Part shown: one piece after another, positions 35,058-45,766 of the stretch | How positions within the stretch are numbered: the stretch's first letter is position 1 | Layout of the letters: each line of letters begins with the position of its first letter | Source: Gamsiella multidivaricata | Taxonomy: Eukaryota > Mortierellomycota > Mortierellomycetes > Mortierellales > Mortierellaceae | DNA: 47,267 nt | Direction: 5' to 3' | Assembly: GCF_025024155.1 (NCBI RefSeq) | Contig: NW_026251852.1 | Span: 1 to 47,267, forward strand | Notes under the pieces: model-generated | Told to the model about the DNA's origin: nothing | Seen by the model: only the letters and a program-made list of their open reading frames with translations | Databases searched by the model: none | Made by a program: the position numbers and the translations under genes

Positions 35058-37250
35058 CTAGACGACCGCTCCAGTCGCAGGGGCAACTGTATTCGCCACA
35101 TCCATGTTCTCTGCAACGTTTTCAGCGGCCATCTCAACTCCCGTCATTGCTGGATGCGTAGCTGTCGTAGTAGCGTTGGCTGGACTGACATAACCACGGG
35201 CCTGCTGTTCTTGGTACCGCTTAGAGGGCTTCTGAGGCAAAATGTGACCTGTGCCGCGGTTGGGCGAGAATGGTAGCCAAGTAATCTGAGGGCGATAACA
35301 GGCGGTCTTGATGTTATTCTTGTTATTTAGCCAGTCGGGTACGTAGTTCAGGAGGACCTTGCGGAGGAACCTCTCAGTCAAAGACTATTTGTGAACCATA
35401 ATGAGGTATGAGAGAGGTGTCAGCATGTGCGGAAACAAAATGTGGTCCTGAAAGCGGCAGAGAATACACAGCCGTCTGGTTACCTGGCCAGCAAGGATTT
35501 TGCCCATAGCTTTACTGATCTCGACCTGCATCTTTGCGTGCTCGAAGCGCTGGTCGTAATAGTCCTGGAACGCTGCGGTAATACTCTCCGTGCTGGTGTC
35601 AGGCATGTCATACAAGGTGTTGGCAAGGATCACGGCGTCCTGCATAGCGTTGATGGCGCCTATGAGAAGAAAACGAAGTGAGAAGTTAGGTTTGAATGTT
35701 GAGTGTCGTTGCGAGTGTGCGGATTAAAGTATAAGTGGTGATGAGTGTGAGCAGTACCTTGTCCAGCAGCGGGGATCATCTAATGGGGAAAAAGAGAGAA
35801 ATGGGAGATATGAGAATTGGTTTCAAATTAGAGTGTGTCCGCGACAAATGGCATTTGTGGATCAAGCTGGGCTTACCTTGTGAGCGGCTGCGGCGAACAG
35901 GAGGTATTTGAAAAGGATGGTTTAGAAATGCAAGTGGTTAGCATTGACAAAAAATAACACTTTCTTCGCATCCTGCTCCTGAACGGTTCTTACCATCACC
36001 AATCAGGACGGTGCGTCCGTGGAACCAGGTCTCGAACAGCTTCTCCTCCAAAAAGACCTTCGACCGACGCTCCTTGGGCGTGGCATCGATCATCTCACCC
36101 ATGGTTCCGCCATAAGGATTCAAGCATTCGCGGAACTCCTTGACCATCGCATCGGTGGACTCGGGACCCCACTCAGAGTTCCTGAATCGTTGCTCAGCCG
36201 CTTCATCTGCGTTCTTGAACTGAATCAACAGGATCCAGCAGATCTGGTTATCAGTGACACTGGAAACTCCCCACTAGCATATTAACAGATAAGGTCGCGT
36301 CAGTTGAAACGTCATTAGATCTTTGATCACTATAGCAGGCTGCACGATAAGCACTAGTAAAGATATTCTTACGCTGATTCGGTCCTTTCCCAAGATGGCA
36401 GTGAAATGCGTGAACTCGTCCTTGAGTTGCGTGAACCGCTCGGGGTCTAAGGGATCTGTGACACCGACCATGCAGTTGTATCCGAGCTCCAAGTTCTCCT
36501 GGTCGGATTTGGGCAGAAGGCCCTTATTGAGCAACTGCTTATATAGCGACTGACGGACAGAGCTGTAGGCGCCGTCGGCACCGACGAGGATGTCGCCTGC
36601 GTAGGTCGAGTTATCGGAGCAGTGGATGAGAACCTTGTCGTCCTTCTCCTCAGTCCTGAGAATGCGTTTACCGAATGTGATCTTGTTGGCGGGAATCTGG
36701 CGCAACAGAAGGTCGTGCAGGCGTGGGCGCGCAAAGACGATCTTGTCGTAACCGCAGCTGGAATTTGAAAAACAAAAGTGGTGTTGTTAGGGCTCTTTTC
36801 ACTCCTGTAGTCTCATTCGGATATAGATGCCTGTTTCCAGCTGTGAGCTATCCTTACACTGCCTTCTGCTCCTTCCAACGAACATGACCGATGATATCCA
36901 GGTTGCTTTCGTAGATGGTGGCGTTGTTGAACCAACGCGAGAACGTGAGCAGCTCGTCGAACAGGCCAAGTTGCTCAAAGACAGGCAAGATGTTGACGGA
37001 GAGAGACATGGCGGCACCTAAAAAAATCAAGGTTTCGCTGGTAAATGTTGGTAAATTGGTACGAAGCAAACCCATACTGATTATGAAGGGGATTCTTACC
37101 AAGCGACTTGATCTCGCTTGCGCGCTCAAAGATGTGGTAAGGGACATTGCTGCGCTCGAGCAGGATGCCAAGCATCAGACCACCAAGACCGCCTCCGGCG
37201 ATCATGACCACGGGCTTGGGGTTTTCGAGGGGCAGTGTGGAAGAAGACAT
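35058..37250 (-). CDS. FAD-dependent monooxygenase FMO1
   Basis: Eight exons in minus-strand order: 37250-37100, 37017-36858, 36757-36373, 36273-35994, 35887-35877, 35779-35758, 35659-35484 and 35384-35058; 503 residues. It shows the three hallmarks of group A flavin monooxygenases. These are the GxGxxG nucleotide fold (VVMIAGGGLGGLMLGILLER, 14-33), a DG motif (GDILVGADGAYSSVRQ, about 158-173) and a GD motif (GDAAHKMIPAAGQGAINAMQ, about 324-343). Such enzymes use NAD(P)H and oxygen to hydroxylate small, often aromatic, substrates. The substrate cannot be told. Exons 5 and 6 are microexons of 11 and 22 nt that encode the heart of the GD motif. The C-terminal tail is longer than in FMO2. Confidence 0.9.
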
Positions 37251-38164
37251 CTCGGGGAGTTTTTTCTGCAGGGGAGTCGTTTGAAACTGGAGAGGGGATA
37301 AATATGAAAGCGAGAGGCAGAGAGGCAGAGAGGCAGATGGGGAGATGGAGGATGGGATGAGGAGGAAGATGAGGAGGAAGAGGAGGATGAGGATGAGGAT
37401 GAGGATGGGGGAGGAGGAGGAGAATGAGAGAGAGTGTGGGTGTGAGAGTGTGAGAGCTAGAAGGAATGCCTCTCCAGCTGCCCTCGCCCTCCCCCCTCCC
37501 GTTTGGTCCAGCCGGGACACACGTTTTGGACACAGAGACACAGAGGAAGGGCCTGTAATGCTGTGCGACCATCGATTTGTTCTTCATAAAACATACCCAA
37601 ACTACATACTGGGGCTGCATACGATGTTTTCGGAAGGCCCGGGCTCTGCTCCTGGTCCGCCACCCACTCCTGCTGCTGTTGCTGCTGCTGCTGCTGCTCA
37701 TCGAAGCTGCTTCCGCTCTTCCAGGGCCGCTCTCTGCGTGGCCAAGCAGCCAAAGCAGACCGCTTGTTTGCAGCCGCATGGATGTACCCATGCAATTGTA
37801 CCATCGCACAAGGGTAGTCTCCGATAGACTGTATCCTGTACACATTTCGAAAATGAAAAGGAAATGTACGCATGCATGCATGCACTTCTCGAGAGCACTT
37901 TTTTTTTTTGGTTTAGTTAATCAGTCAACAAGCTTTTCGACCTCCCCCCCCCCCCCCCCCCACCTTGCTAGCTTACCTGGAATCTCTTTCACCCGATCGA
38001 TATCCAGAAACAGGCTCTAGTCAACTATTTCGTGTTCAGCTATGGCAACCTGTTTTTAAATTGAATTCCCGGAATCGCGTCCCTCGCGCGCTTCATTCGA
38101 GTCCTCCTGTAGGGAGAGACGAATGAACGAGCAAGGAGCCGTGAGTACAAAAAAAAAAAAAAAA
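37251..38164. other. 5' flank of FMO1 with purine-rich, CTG and poly-C repeats
   Basis: Reading plus-strand: GAGGCA repeats (37313-37338), a GGA/GAT purine tract (37345-37425), a CTG/TTG triplet repeat (about 37671-37698) and a C run (37944-37961). Then comes an A run (38149-38169) that abuts the F-box relic D. The many open frames over these repeats are not supported as genes. Confidence 0.5.
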
Positions 38165-38324
38165 AAAAACCAAACCTCAACCTCTTTCGACTTTTTATAT
38201 CCAAACCAGACTTCTTTACAGCGTTTTGAAATTCAAGAGATGTAAGATGTCGGGCAGCTCGTGCCTCGAACAAGGCATCGCCCTGGATAAGTGCCTCAGT
38301 GAGTCCGGATGATATTCTGTCCAT
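38165..38324 (-). pseudogene. F-box/leucine-rich protein, C-terminal relic (copy D)
   Basis: On the minus strand this reads FEARAARHLTSLEFQNAVKK, corresponding to the last 40-50 residues of copies A and B (EERVARHLLQFDSLKEVWLG). Similarity continues into a T run (the A run 38149-38169 on the plus strand), just as copy B is followed by a T run at 38633-38619. The F-box and the leucine-rich body are absent. It lies about 300 bases downstream of copy B. Confidence 0.55.
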
Positions 38325-38648
38325 GGTCTTTCTATCTACCTATAGCTGCGTTGTGTGGACGAGCTTTTATCGGCAAGGATAGCCTCCAGTCAAGGGTAGT
38401 ATCGATCGACCTCTTCGACAATGGTCTCCATAGAAACAGGGGTGGATATCGATGGCGAGTTCCAAACCATGTCGTTTATTGAGGTTTTAGAGGTGAACAA
38501 GAATAAGGACACCATGACCCTGCATGGTGCACTTTAATTACGAGAATGCATGACGGTCTCCAAGCATATAGTTTACTCCCACGAACGGTACGAAAATGGT
38601 TATCATTTATTGGACTGCAAAAAAAAAAAAAAAGAGGGTGCGGTTCAT

Positions 38649-40004
38649 CTACAATCTCCTGATCTTGTGCCCAAGCCAGACCTCCTTCAGGCTATCGAAC
38701 TGCAAAAGGTGTCGGGCTACTCGTTCTTCAATGGAGCCATGCTTCAGTGTGGCCTCTTTCTTTCTTGATGATGGCCTCCTGCTCTCAGCTCTTTTGTCCA
38801 TCCAGAAATCGGTCGTGCGATCGATGGTTTCTTTGGTATCCAGGCCACGGATCCTAATCTGGAGTATCTCCAAGTCCTTGCACGGCCATTGGGCCTTCTC
38901 GATCTCGTTGATATCCATCCCCTCTAAAGGGAAGCTGATGGTTCGTAGTCGAGTGCAGCACCGCAGTAACTCTTGAATATAGCAGTTGTATCCCTGGAGA
39001 CGATCGTACGTCCGCCCGACATTAGCTACATCGTAAGAGAAATTATGCGGAAGAATGGTGCCAACAGACTCCAGTGTACTTCGATGACTTCGCACAGCCA
39101 TAATCTCATCTAGTGAGAAGGAATAAAAGTCGATTCGGATTTCGGCCAGTCCGTAAAAGGCTCGAGTAAGCAGATTTGTTGTTACTTTCTCGTCTGTTTC
39201 AGTATGGATAGCCCTCAGTAAAGGGCAATGCCAACCAATGTTATCCCTGATGACATCCATTGGGACGACGACCGCTGGGATTCGGTCCAATATTTTCCAT
39301 GTCCTGAGGCGCGGGAAATGAACAACGAGTGGCGGTGTGTTGGGTATGGTGGGATCCATTTCGAATATTTGTGCGATCGTAGCGACAAGGCTGTGTAGCC
39401 TCGGATGCCGAAACGCTTCCGTAACGATGTCGCCTTTAATGGGTACCTCTCGCATATCCAATGTGTCCAAGAGAGGGCACATCTTTAACAACACCGTGAA
39501 TTCACCGCGAGTCATTTGAAACCGTTCGATCCTGAGAAAAGACAGCTTTGAAATCGCTGTGGTACCAGTAGAGAGTGCATCGACCCGCAAAAACGGCTTT
39601 GGCTCTTGCATGCAAGCAAAGTGCAAGGAAACGAGGTTGGTGCTGTTTCGTCGAACAATGTCGTAAAAGCGCGCATGCAAGTCGAGCGACGCTAATATGC
39701 ACATGTCGAGGTGCACCAACTTGGATGCCTGAGACCAGGACATGATATCGGCGTCCATTTGGTCCTTCAAGTTCACAACGACGCGAATATGGTGTCCGTA
39801 CTTTTCGATAACACCTTGACCAAGATGGTGCAGCACCCTGAAATGGGTGTCTAAATCAATGGTGTGCTATATGAGATAGGTAAAATCGGCTGCCCAGTCC
39901 TTGCACACTTGCACGCAGGCGACTGCGTCGTTGACAGGAACAAATCGAGCGATCCGCACACGCAGCTCCGGTATATGAAGTGGGTGCCTGGTTACGTTGG
40001 CCAT
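38649..40004 (-). pseudogene. F-box/leucine-rich repeat protein, copy B, one nonsense codon
   Basis: An ATG at 40004 opens 452 codons (including the final stop) in a single frame, interrupted only by TAG at 39869-39867 (codon 46). The F-box segment reads IPELRVRIARFVPVNDAVAC, and the stop replaces the Trp of YPIWHAIDF seen in copy A (TGG to TAG). The remaining 395 codons from about 39836 are intact, with leucine-rich stretches (CPLLDTLDM, CTRLRTISFPLEGMDINEIE), and end GHKIRRL. It is clearly paralogous to copy A over its full length. The lesion suggests recent loss. Restart within the frame or stop readthrough would be needed for any product, and neither is shown here. Confidence 0.75.
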
Positions 40005-40129
40005 AGGGAAAGGCTAGGAGTCAGGCAGATGAGTGGGCGAGAAGGAGAATAAGATGAAAGGCTGTAAAACGAAAATGTTGAAAGGAAATAGGAGATGGGT
40101 AAGGCCAGTCTCTACCATTGGAATAAAAA

Positions 40130-40428
40130 GCTTTCTCCATGATGAGTCTGATAACAAGAGTTCTCTCGTTTGACCAGAGAACGATCAGGCGCAGCTGTGT
40201 CTTCAGGCTATTGATGGCACTGATATGATGCCAATGCTTTGCGGCAACTCCATGACCGAGCCTCGTGCAGCCCTGTGTGAAGATGGGAGTCGATGGAGTG
40301 CCATACGGGATATGCGAAGGCAGCCGTCCGGTTCCGTAAACCTGTAGGCATTTAACGATATCCTTTACGATAACCAATCGTGCAATCTGAGCACGCAGTT
40401 CTGGTATCTGGAGCGGGGTATCGAGCAT
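40130..40428 (-). pseudogene. F-box protein, N-terminal relic (copy C)
   Basis: From the ATG at 40428 the frame reads LQIPELRAQIARLVIVKDIV, matching the start of copy A. It shifts frame (AFAYPVWHSID is found in another frame) and returns as a segment like the RKYGQYIRIVKNL/IILWSQ part of copy A. No leucine-rich body follows. It sits just upstream of copy B. Copies C and D together carry only the two ends of one gene. Confidence 0.6.
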
Positions 40429-40601
40429 TGGAAATGGTCATAAAAGACGAGAGTTGTCTGCCATTTCAGGTCGGGGAGGCGCGTTTCTAGAAAAAAATAT
40501 ATATTTATTATTACAGAAACAGAGGAATCCCTTGCAGTCTTAGCCTTCCCTCGTGGATATGCCGGCAACCAACTCGCGGTTCTGGAGCAACGAACAGTCG
40601 T

Positions 40602-40809
40602 TCAGAGGGAACCAACCACTCGGTCTTCAAGAACCTCTCCCCCCTTTCTCTCTTCCTGCGGCAACACTGGTATAGCTCCACGCTCCTCTGCCAGAGGAAG
40701 CCAGGCGATCTGCAGACGATACTATGTCCTCTTCAGCCTGCTGTTCACAGTGGCCCGGCCTGGGAACCCAGTTCAAGATCATGTACCGGAAGAGCCGCTC
40801 TCTCCATGT
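40602..40809 (-). pseudogene. Solo copy of the last monooxygenase exon (FMO4 relic)
   Basis: After an intact-looking acceptor (CTGTAG, AG at 40811-40810), the frame reads TWRERLFRYMILNWVPR, matching exon 8 of FMO2 (TWSERFFRYIILNWIPS). The frame then shifts and matches again as LQIAWLPLAEERGAIPVLPQ. No other monooxygenase exon is recognisable immediately upstream, so this is a single-exon relic. Confidence 0.7.
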
Positions 40810-40815
40810 CTACAG

Positions 40816-41522
40816 TTCCAGATAGAGAGGACGATGGGTCACCAAGCTGTCTAGCGCTGGCCATACCACTCTTGCCAATTTCATATACCCGGCTAGTTCT
40901 CTCTTGCCTGACCGCAGGTCTTTCCTCAGGATGTTGTTGTTCGGCCATGACTATACTGCCTGGGGTTGGGTCATGGTGGGGAGTGGGATGTAAGGAGATG
41001 CAGAATGCGGAAATGCGAGAGCTGAATGAGAAGAATGATCCCCATTGAAGTCGCTCAGATGGAGCGTAGAAAAAACATGGGCCTTCCCCCTCACCTCAAC
41101 CCCTGACCACAATTCGCCTGCAGCACAGCAGTTTTGATCGAACCTCCGCACAGCGTTATTTTCTGTTTGTTCTGCTCTCAGCAAGTCTCGTTGTTGCCAT
41201 TGACACCGCTGAGTCTTTGTTTGTTTTTTTTTTTTTTTTTCATCATCAAAGAACGAGCATCGATGTGCTCGATGCGTGTATGCCAGCTTTTTTCCCCCAC
41301 CATCTGATCGTCCCAGCTAAGCTACGACGATGCTCCAGAGTCAGGATATTTTGCTCGAACAGATAGATCGCACACACGGTATTCTTCATTACGAAATAAA
41401 TATGGTCTATGAGCATTTTTACATTCCGGGAATTCTGTCTCTAATAGTCTATGCTACGAAGTGTTCTCTATTCTGCGTTAATGACCAGAGAGTCCTGGAG
41501 TCAATCTATCCCTTGGCCGCAT
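40816..41522. other. Spacer between FMO4 relic and FMO2
   Basis: No gene is supported. A T run of about 18 bases lies at 41223-41240. A 67-codon minus-strand frame (40948-40745) runs into the relic exon from its intron side and has no match to FMO exon 7. Confidence 0.45.
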
Positions 41523-43617
41523 TCACAATGCAGATGCCTGTTCTGCCAACGGTTCCCTCTTTCCTTGCTGGGGAAGTACGGACACTGTTCCTCGGTTCTC
41601 AGCCAGGGGCAGCCATGCAATTTGTGGACGGTAGTCAAGTCCCAGGAGCGATTGCTGGTTCTGAAGGAAGCTGGGAATCCAATTGAGGATGATATAGCGG
41701 AAGAATCGCTCTGACCATGTCTAAATCCAACACCAACCGGAAAAAAGGAAAAACACCCCCTCCCTTGTCAATCACCTGTCTTTTTTTCAGACATCTCTCT
41801 CAGTCAATGCACACCATGTTTTTTTTTTTTGTCAGGAAGAGATTTTTTTACCTGACCAGACAGAATCTTGGACATCTCCTTGCTTGCCTTGTACTGGTTG
41901 CTGACTCGGTCGAAACGCTGCTCACGATAATCCTTGAAAGCGGCCGTAAGACTTTCCGGGGTCTTATCGTTCATGTTGTAGATGCAGTTGGCGAGCACCA
42001 CAGCATCCTGCATTGCGCTCACAGCACCTGTTCGGATAAAAGATACAAGTTACAATTGTCGTATGAATAAATCAGATCTCTGTCATTCGATAAATGGATG
42101 GTCGCCAGATAAGAACATCGAGGTAGAAACTGACCTTGTCCAGCACCTGGCAACATCTAAAAGTATCAAGATTTACATAGAGATGAGGTGTTTTAGCTCA
42201 ATGGTATTATCAAAAGTATCTGCGTGCAATAAGAGTGAAGGTCATTACCTTGTGGCAGGCTGCATCAGTGCAAAGAAAAGCAACAAGATTCTGCGTTAGT
42301 GTCTATTAGCGACCATTATACTAAAGTTGGCCCTGTGTACCCTCACCTACCATCTCCAAGAAGTACGGTACGCGAATGATACCAGGTCTGGAAGAGCTTC
42401 TCCTCCAAAAAGACTTTTGAAATCAAATCCTTAGGTGTCGCGTGTATGAACTCGCCCATGGTACCTCCCCAAGGCGACGGCACATCCTGAAACTCCTTGA
42501 TCATCGTCTCGATCGATTCTGGTCCCCACTCTGAATTGCGAAAGCGTTGAACCTTGGCTTCCTGTTCCGAGAGCTGGATGTTGAGACCCCAGCAGACCTG
42601 GTTGTCTGCGACGTTGCAAACACCCCACTAATGTATGGACAATAATGTAATCAAAGTCAGGATGTATAAGTAAGTTGTGTGCATCCTCGGATGGTCAACT
42701 GTACATAGACTGTATCTGGAATAACCCTACACTGCGGTTGTCCTTGCCAAGGGCGCACGAAAAGTGACAAAATGGGTCCTTGAGTTGTGGATACTTTTTC
42801 AAGTCCTGCGAGTCTGCCACGCCGACCATGCTCACGAACCCAATCGCCATATCCTCCCCATCCACGGCAGGTAGGAGATCCTTGGCCTTCATCTGTTGGA
42901 ACATGTTTTGGCGCACATTACTGTAGGCACCGTCGCATCCGACTAGGATGTCGCCCTCATACGACGTGTTGTCTGAGCAGTAGATGTGCATCTTGCCCTC
43001 CTTTTCCTCTGTTCTGAGGACCTTCTTCCGGAGAGTGATCTTTTCGGAAGGGACCTGCTTCAGCAACAGTTCATATAGTCTCGGCCGTGCAAAGATCACC
43101 TGGCTGTATCCGACACTAAAAACGAGATAGAAAGTGTGTATTTAGTCAAACATGAGTTCTATTGCCTATCAACTCGTGGAATGAAGCTATCGCCGATTCC
43201 AACACTTACATGGGCACGGTATCATTCGCGTCGAGAGATCCTAGAAACTTCCCATCTGCGTTGTACATATCCGCGCTGTTGCAAGGGATGGACATATTTT
43301 TGATATCCTCGTACAGCCCAAGCTGTTCGAATACCGGTAAAATGGTCGCACCCATTGTCATTGCCGAGCCTGTACGATGATCATGGTATCCCAGGATATG
43401 TTAAAAAAAGGAAAGTGTGGTACATGTATAGCATAAAGTGAATTTGAAAGTGTGAATAGCACCTACCGAGAGAGCGAAACGCGTTGGCTCGCTCAAAGAC
43501 ATGGTATGGTATGTTACAGCGTTCAAGCAGAGTTGCCAGCATCAGACCACCGAGCCCTGCGCCAATGATCAGGACTGTGGGGGCTCCTTCTCTTGAGTTC
43601 TGCTGGCTTTTGTTCAT
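41523..43617 (-). CDS. FAD-dependent monooxygenase FMO2
   Basis: Eight exons in minus-strand order: 43617-43467, 43369-43210, 43115-42731, 42627-42351, 42259-42249, 42156-42135, 42027-41852 and 41720-41523; 459 residues. Motifs match FMO1: nucleotide fold VLIIGAGLGGLMLATLLER, DG motif GDILVGCDGAYSNVRQ and GD motif GDACHKMLPGAGQGAVSAMQ. Exon lengths 151, 160, 385, 277 (280 in FMO1), 11, 22 and 176 and all phases agree with FMO1, so the two derive from one spliced ancestor by DNA-level duplication. The last exon is shorter (198 against 327 nt) and lacks FMO1's C-terminal extension. A flavin-dependent hydroxylase acting on an unknown small substrate is expected. Confidence 0.9.
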
Positions 43618-43959
43618 CCCGCTGAAAAATTCAAAAAAAAAAAATTGAGTGCGTTCTGTGAGTGGATTAAAAGAGGAAAGGAATGAGCGAAGATACGATG
43701 GGCATGGAAGCGAGGGGCGAATGAGAAAGGTGAATCCCATCGCTTTCGCTCGGGAAAGGCGCTTGCCTGTATCCGCATCCATTGGGCAAGGGTGACCCCG
43801 ACCAGTCTTTCGCCTTGAAGTCGCACAGCATAAGTATGTCTAGATTAGATATGTCGAACCTTACTCATTGAACTGTAGCACAAGCACAGCATCAATCTCC
43901 GTTACTTGCACACAAAGACAAACTGATTTCCCAGGTCGTACCTGTTTGATCTCCAATCG

Positions 43960-44340
43960 GCGTCCTCCTTCCCTCCTGCGGAAATTCAGACACCGTTCTT
44001 CAGTTCTCAACCAGAGGCAACCATGCAGTTTGTGGACGGTAATCAAGATCCTTTAGGAGCTGCTACCTATGAATGAAACGTGGGATTCAGTTGAGGCTGA
44101 TATAGCGAATAATTCACTCGGATCATGTCTAACATCCATCCTAAAAAAAAAGGTCATTTACGCTTCCTATTTCCAAACTATTTGCCTGGCACGATAGTAT
44201 CTTTGACGTCTCCTTGCTTGCCTTGTGCGCGATGCTGACTCGGTTGAATCGCAGTTTACGGCACTCTTTGAAAGCACCAGTAATGCTTTCAAGGGATGTG
44301 TCCTCCAATATATTGACGCGTTTGGCAAGGACAAAGGAAG
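43960..44340 (-). pseudogene. Truncated third monooxygenase (FMO3 relic): exons 7 and 8
   Basis: Minus strand 44340-44186 matches exon 7 from VLAN onward (LEDTSLESITGAFKECRKLR, ASKETSKILSCQ), and 44128 to about 43960 matches exon 8 (DYRPQTAWLPLVEN). Exon 8 has several in-frame stops, and the donor after exon 7 is GC instead of GT. Upstream exons 1-6 and the first part of exon 7 are absent. The homology stops at about 44335-44340, exactly where the C-rich repeats ascribed to a MULE end begin. Confidence 0.75.
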
Positions 44341-45766
44341 AATATAATCTCACCCCCCCGTAAGATTTTATTCTCACCCCCCGTAAGATTATCCCCCGTT
44401 TTGTCATCTCACAGGGGTGTAAGCGGGTTATTCTTACACCCCGGTAAGAATAATTCGAGCTTGGATGGTCGCGACATCTCACTGGTGCTCTTGATACGTT
44501 TGGCTCCTGGACGCCCCTTCGGCTTCACCACAAGTGGGTCTTTAGTGACACTAAGACCTGCTTCGTTGTCAGACGCGTCCTGTAGCTCTATGAGTCTCGT
44601 CTCCGTTTCAGCGAGATTGAGAGGTTGTTGAGCGTTTGCATCGCATTGCTGGACCGGCTGTCCCCATGATGGCCAGCTCTCTCACGATCCCTGTAACATC
44701 TGTGTGCCACTTTATCCTCAGTCGCTCTTCCTTTCTTGGCTGTGGTGTCGAGGATCCTGTAGAGAACAAGGTGTGCACAATCCTCGTACAAGCGCTGGCG
44801 GGGTGATCCTCGGTCCTGGTGGAGGCGATGTAATGCGGGTAGGCGACTAGAAGCTTTGAACCAATTTTCGTCTCGAAACCTTCAAGATCCTGCCACTGCT
44901 CCTTGAACCAGCGCCTAAGAACGAGGCTGATCAAATACTTGCACCTGCTGTCCCCTTGCATCACGCAAAAGAAGTGCCTGCACACAATCTCCGTGTTTTG
45001 CAGCAAGAGGCGGGTGCAAAAATATGAATGGCCAACCATAACCACAACAAACTCCTGTTGACTGCGACGGATCTTGTTGTGGATGGAATAAACCACAATG
45101 ATTCCGGCTGAGTCCAGTCTTGAGAGTAGTGATGCCAGAGAAGACTCGCGGAGGGCTTTCCCAGTTCGGTCGACCTATGCAAATGGATTCTGTGGTGTAG
45201 TAAATGACAATCATTCGGTTGGCCTCGCAAAGTTGATATTGGATCACGGGAAAGAGCACTGCCCCAGAATAAAAGAATAAACGGTCTGGTTCCTGGACCA
45301 GAGTCTTCTTTCCTAAAATCATTTGTATCACACGTTGCATTCGTCCAGATTGTCCGGATAACACCACAGCAACGACAGGTACTGACTACCACCGTCAGTA
45401 ACCCACGCAACAAGATACAGTCAACAGGGAATACCAATCCTGATCATTCGCCATCTTTGCACCGTCAACCGCTCTTATTTAGGCATTGTACTTGCCCTGC
45501 AGCGCTTCCTCAATCACCGATCGTCTCATTGAGCATCCGTCATCGGCCCACCCTCGTCAAACGGCATTATAAAGGTACAATCGAGGCCTGATCAGCGAGT
45601 GTTGGCATACAACGACTCTAGAGAGGTGGACTTCATTGTCATGACTCCTCACCTCATCGGATATCACATATGCGAACTCCTTGCAACTACCCCAGTCATT
45701 CCCAAAGGAATATAGTCCTAGCTCGTACCATTTAGCTAAACAGATCCTATATTTATTTCCTTCCAT
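44341..45766 (-). mobile_element. Decayed MULE (Mutator-like) transposon end with transposase remnants
   Basis: Minus-strand frames give pieces of a MULE transposase. About 45096-44800 has a SWIM-like zinc-finger block (NTEIVCRHFFCVMQGD, then LISLVLRRWFKEQW). About 44560-44465 has the typical C-terminal signature DPLVVKPKGRPGAKRIKS. 45766-45600 may be the FAR1-like N-terminal part (LYSFGNDWGSCKEFAYVISD), which is weaker. Frames shift several times and the catalytic middle is missing or unrecognised. Past the C terminus, at 44347-44455, lie repeats of TCTCACCCCCCGTAAGAT and a partly inverted TTCTTACACCCCGGTAAGAA, likely terminal-repeat material. The opposite end was not found up to 47267. Confidence 0.6.
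44347..44395 (+). repeat. C-rich direct repeats at MULE end
   Basis: Two near-identical units, TCTCACCCCCCCGTAAGAT and TCTCACCCCCCGTAAGAT, are followed by a partial ATCCCCC. Related inverted sequence (GGGGTGTAAG, TTCTTACACCCCGGTAAGAA) lies at 44414-44451. This probably forms the terminal repeat zone of the MULE element. Confidence 0.65.

Noticed and set aside
37126..37881. Long minus-strand open frames upstream of FMO1
   Set aside because: They cross purine-rich, CTG and poly-C simple repeats and overlap the first monooxygenase exon in a different frame.
38149..38169. A run next to F-box relic D as a retrocopy poly(A) tail
   Set aside because: The relic is on the minus strand, so a tail would appear there as A after its 3' end. 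Here the minus strand shows T, the wrong orientation.
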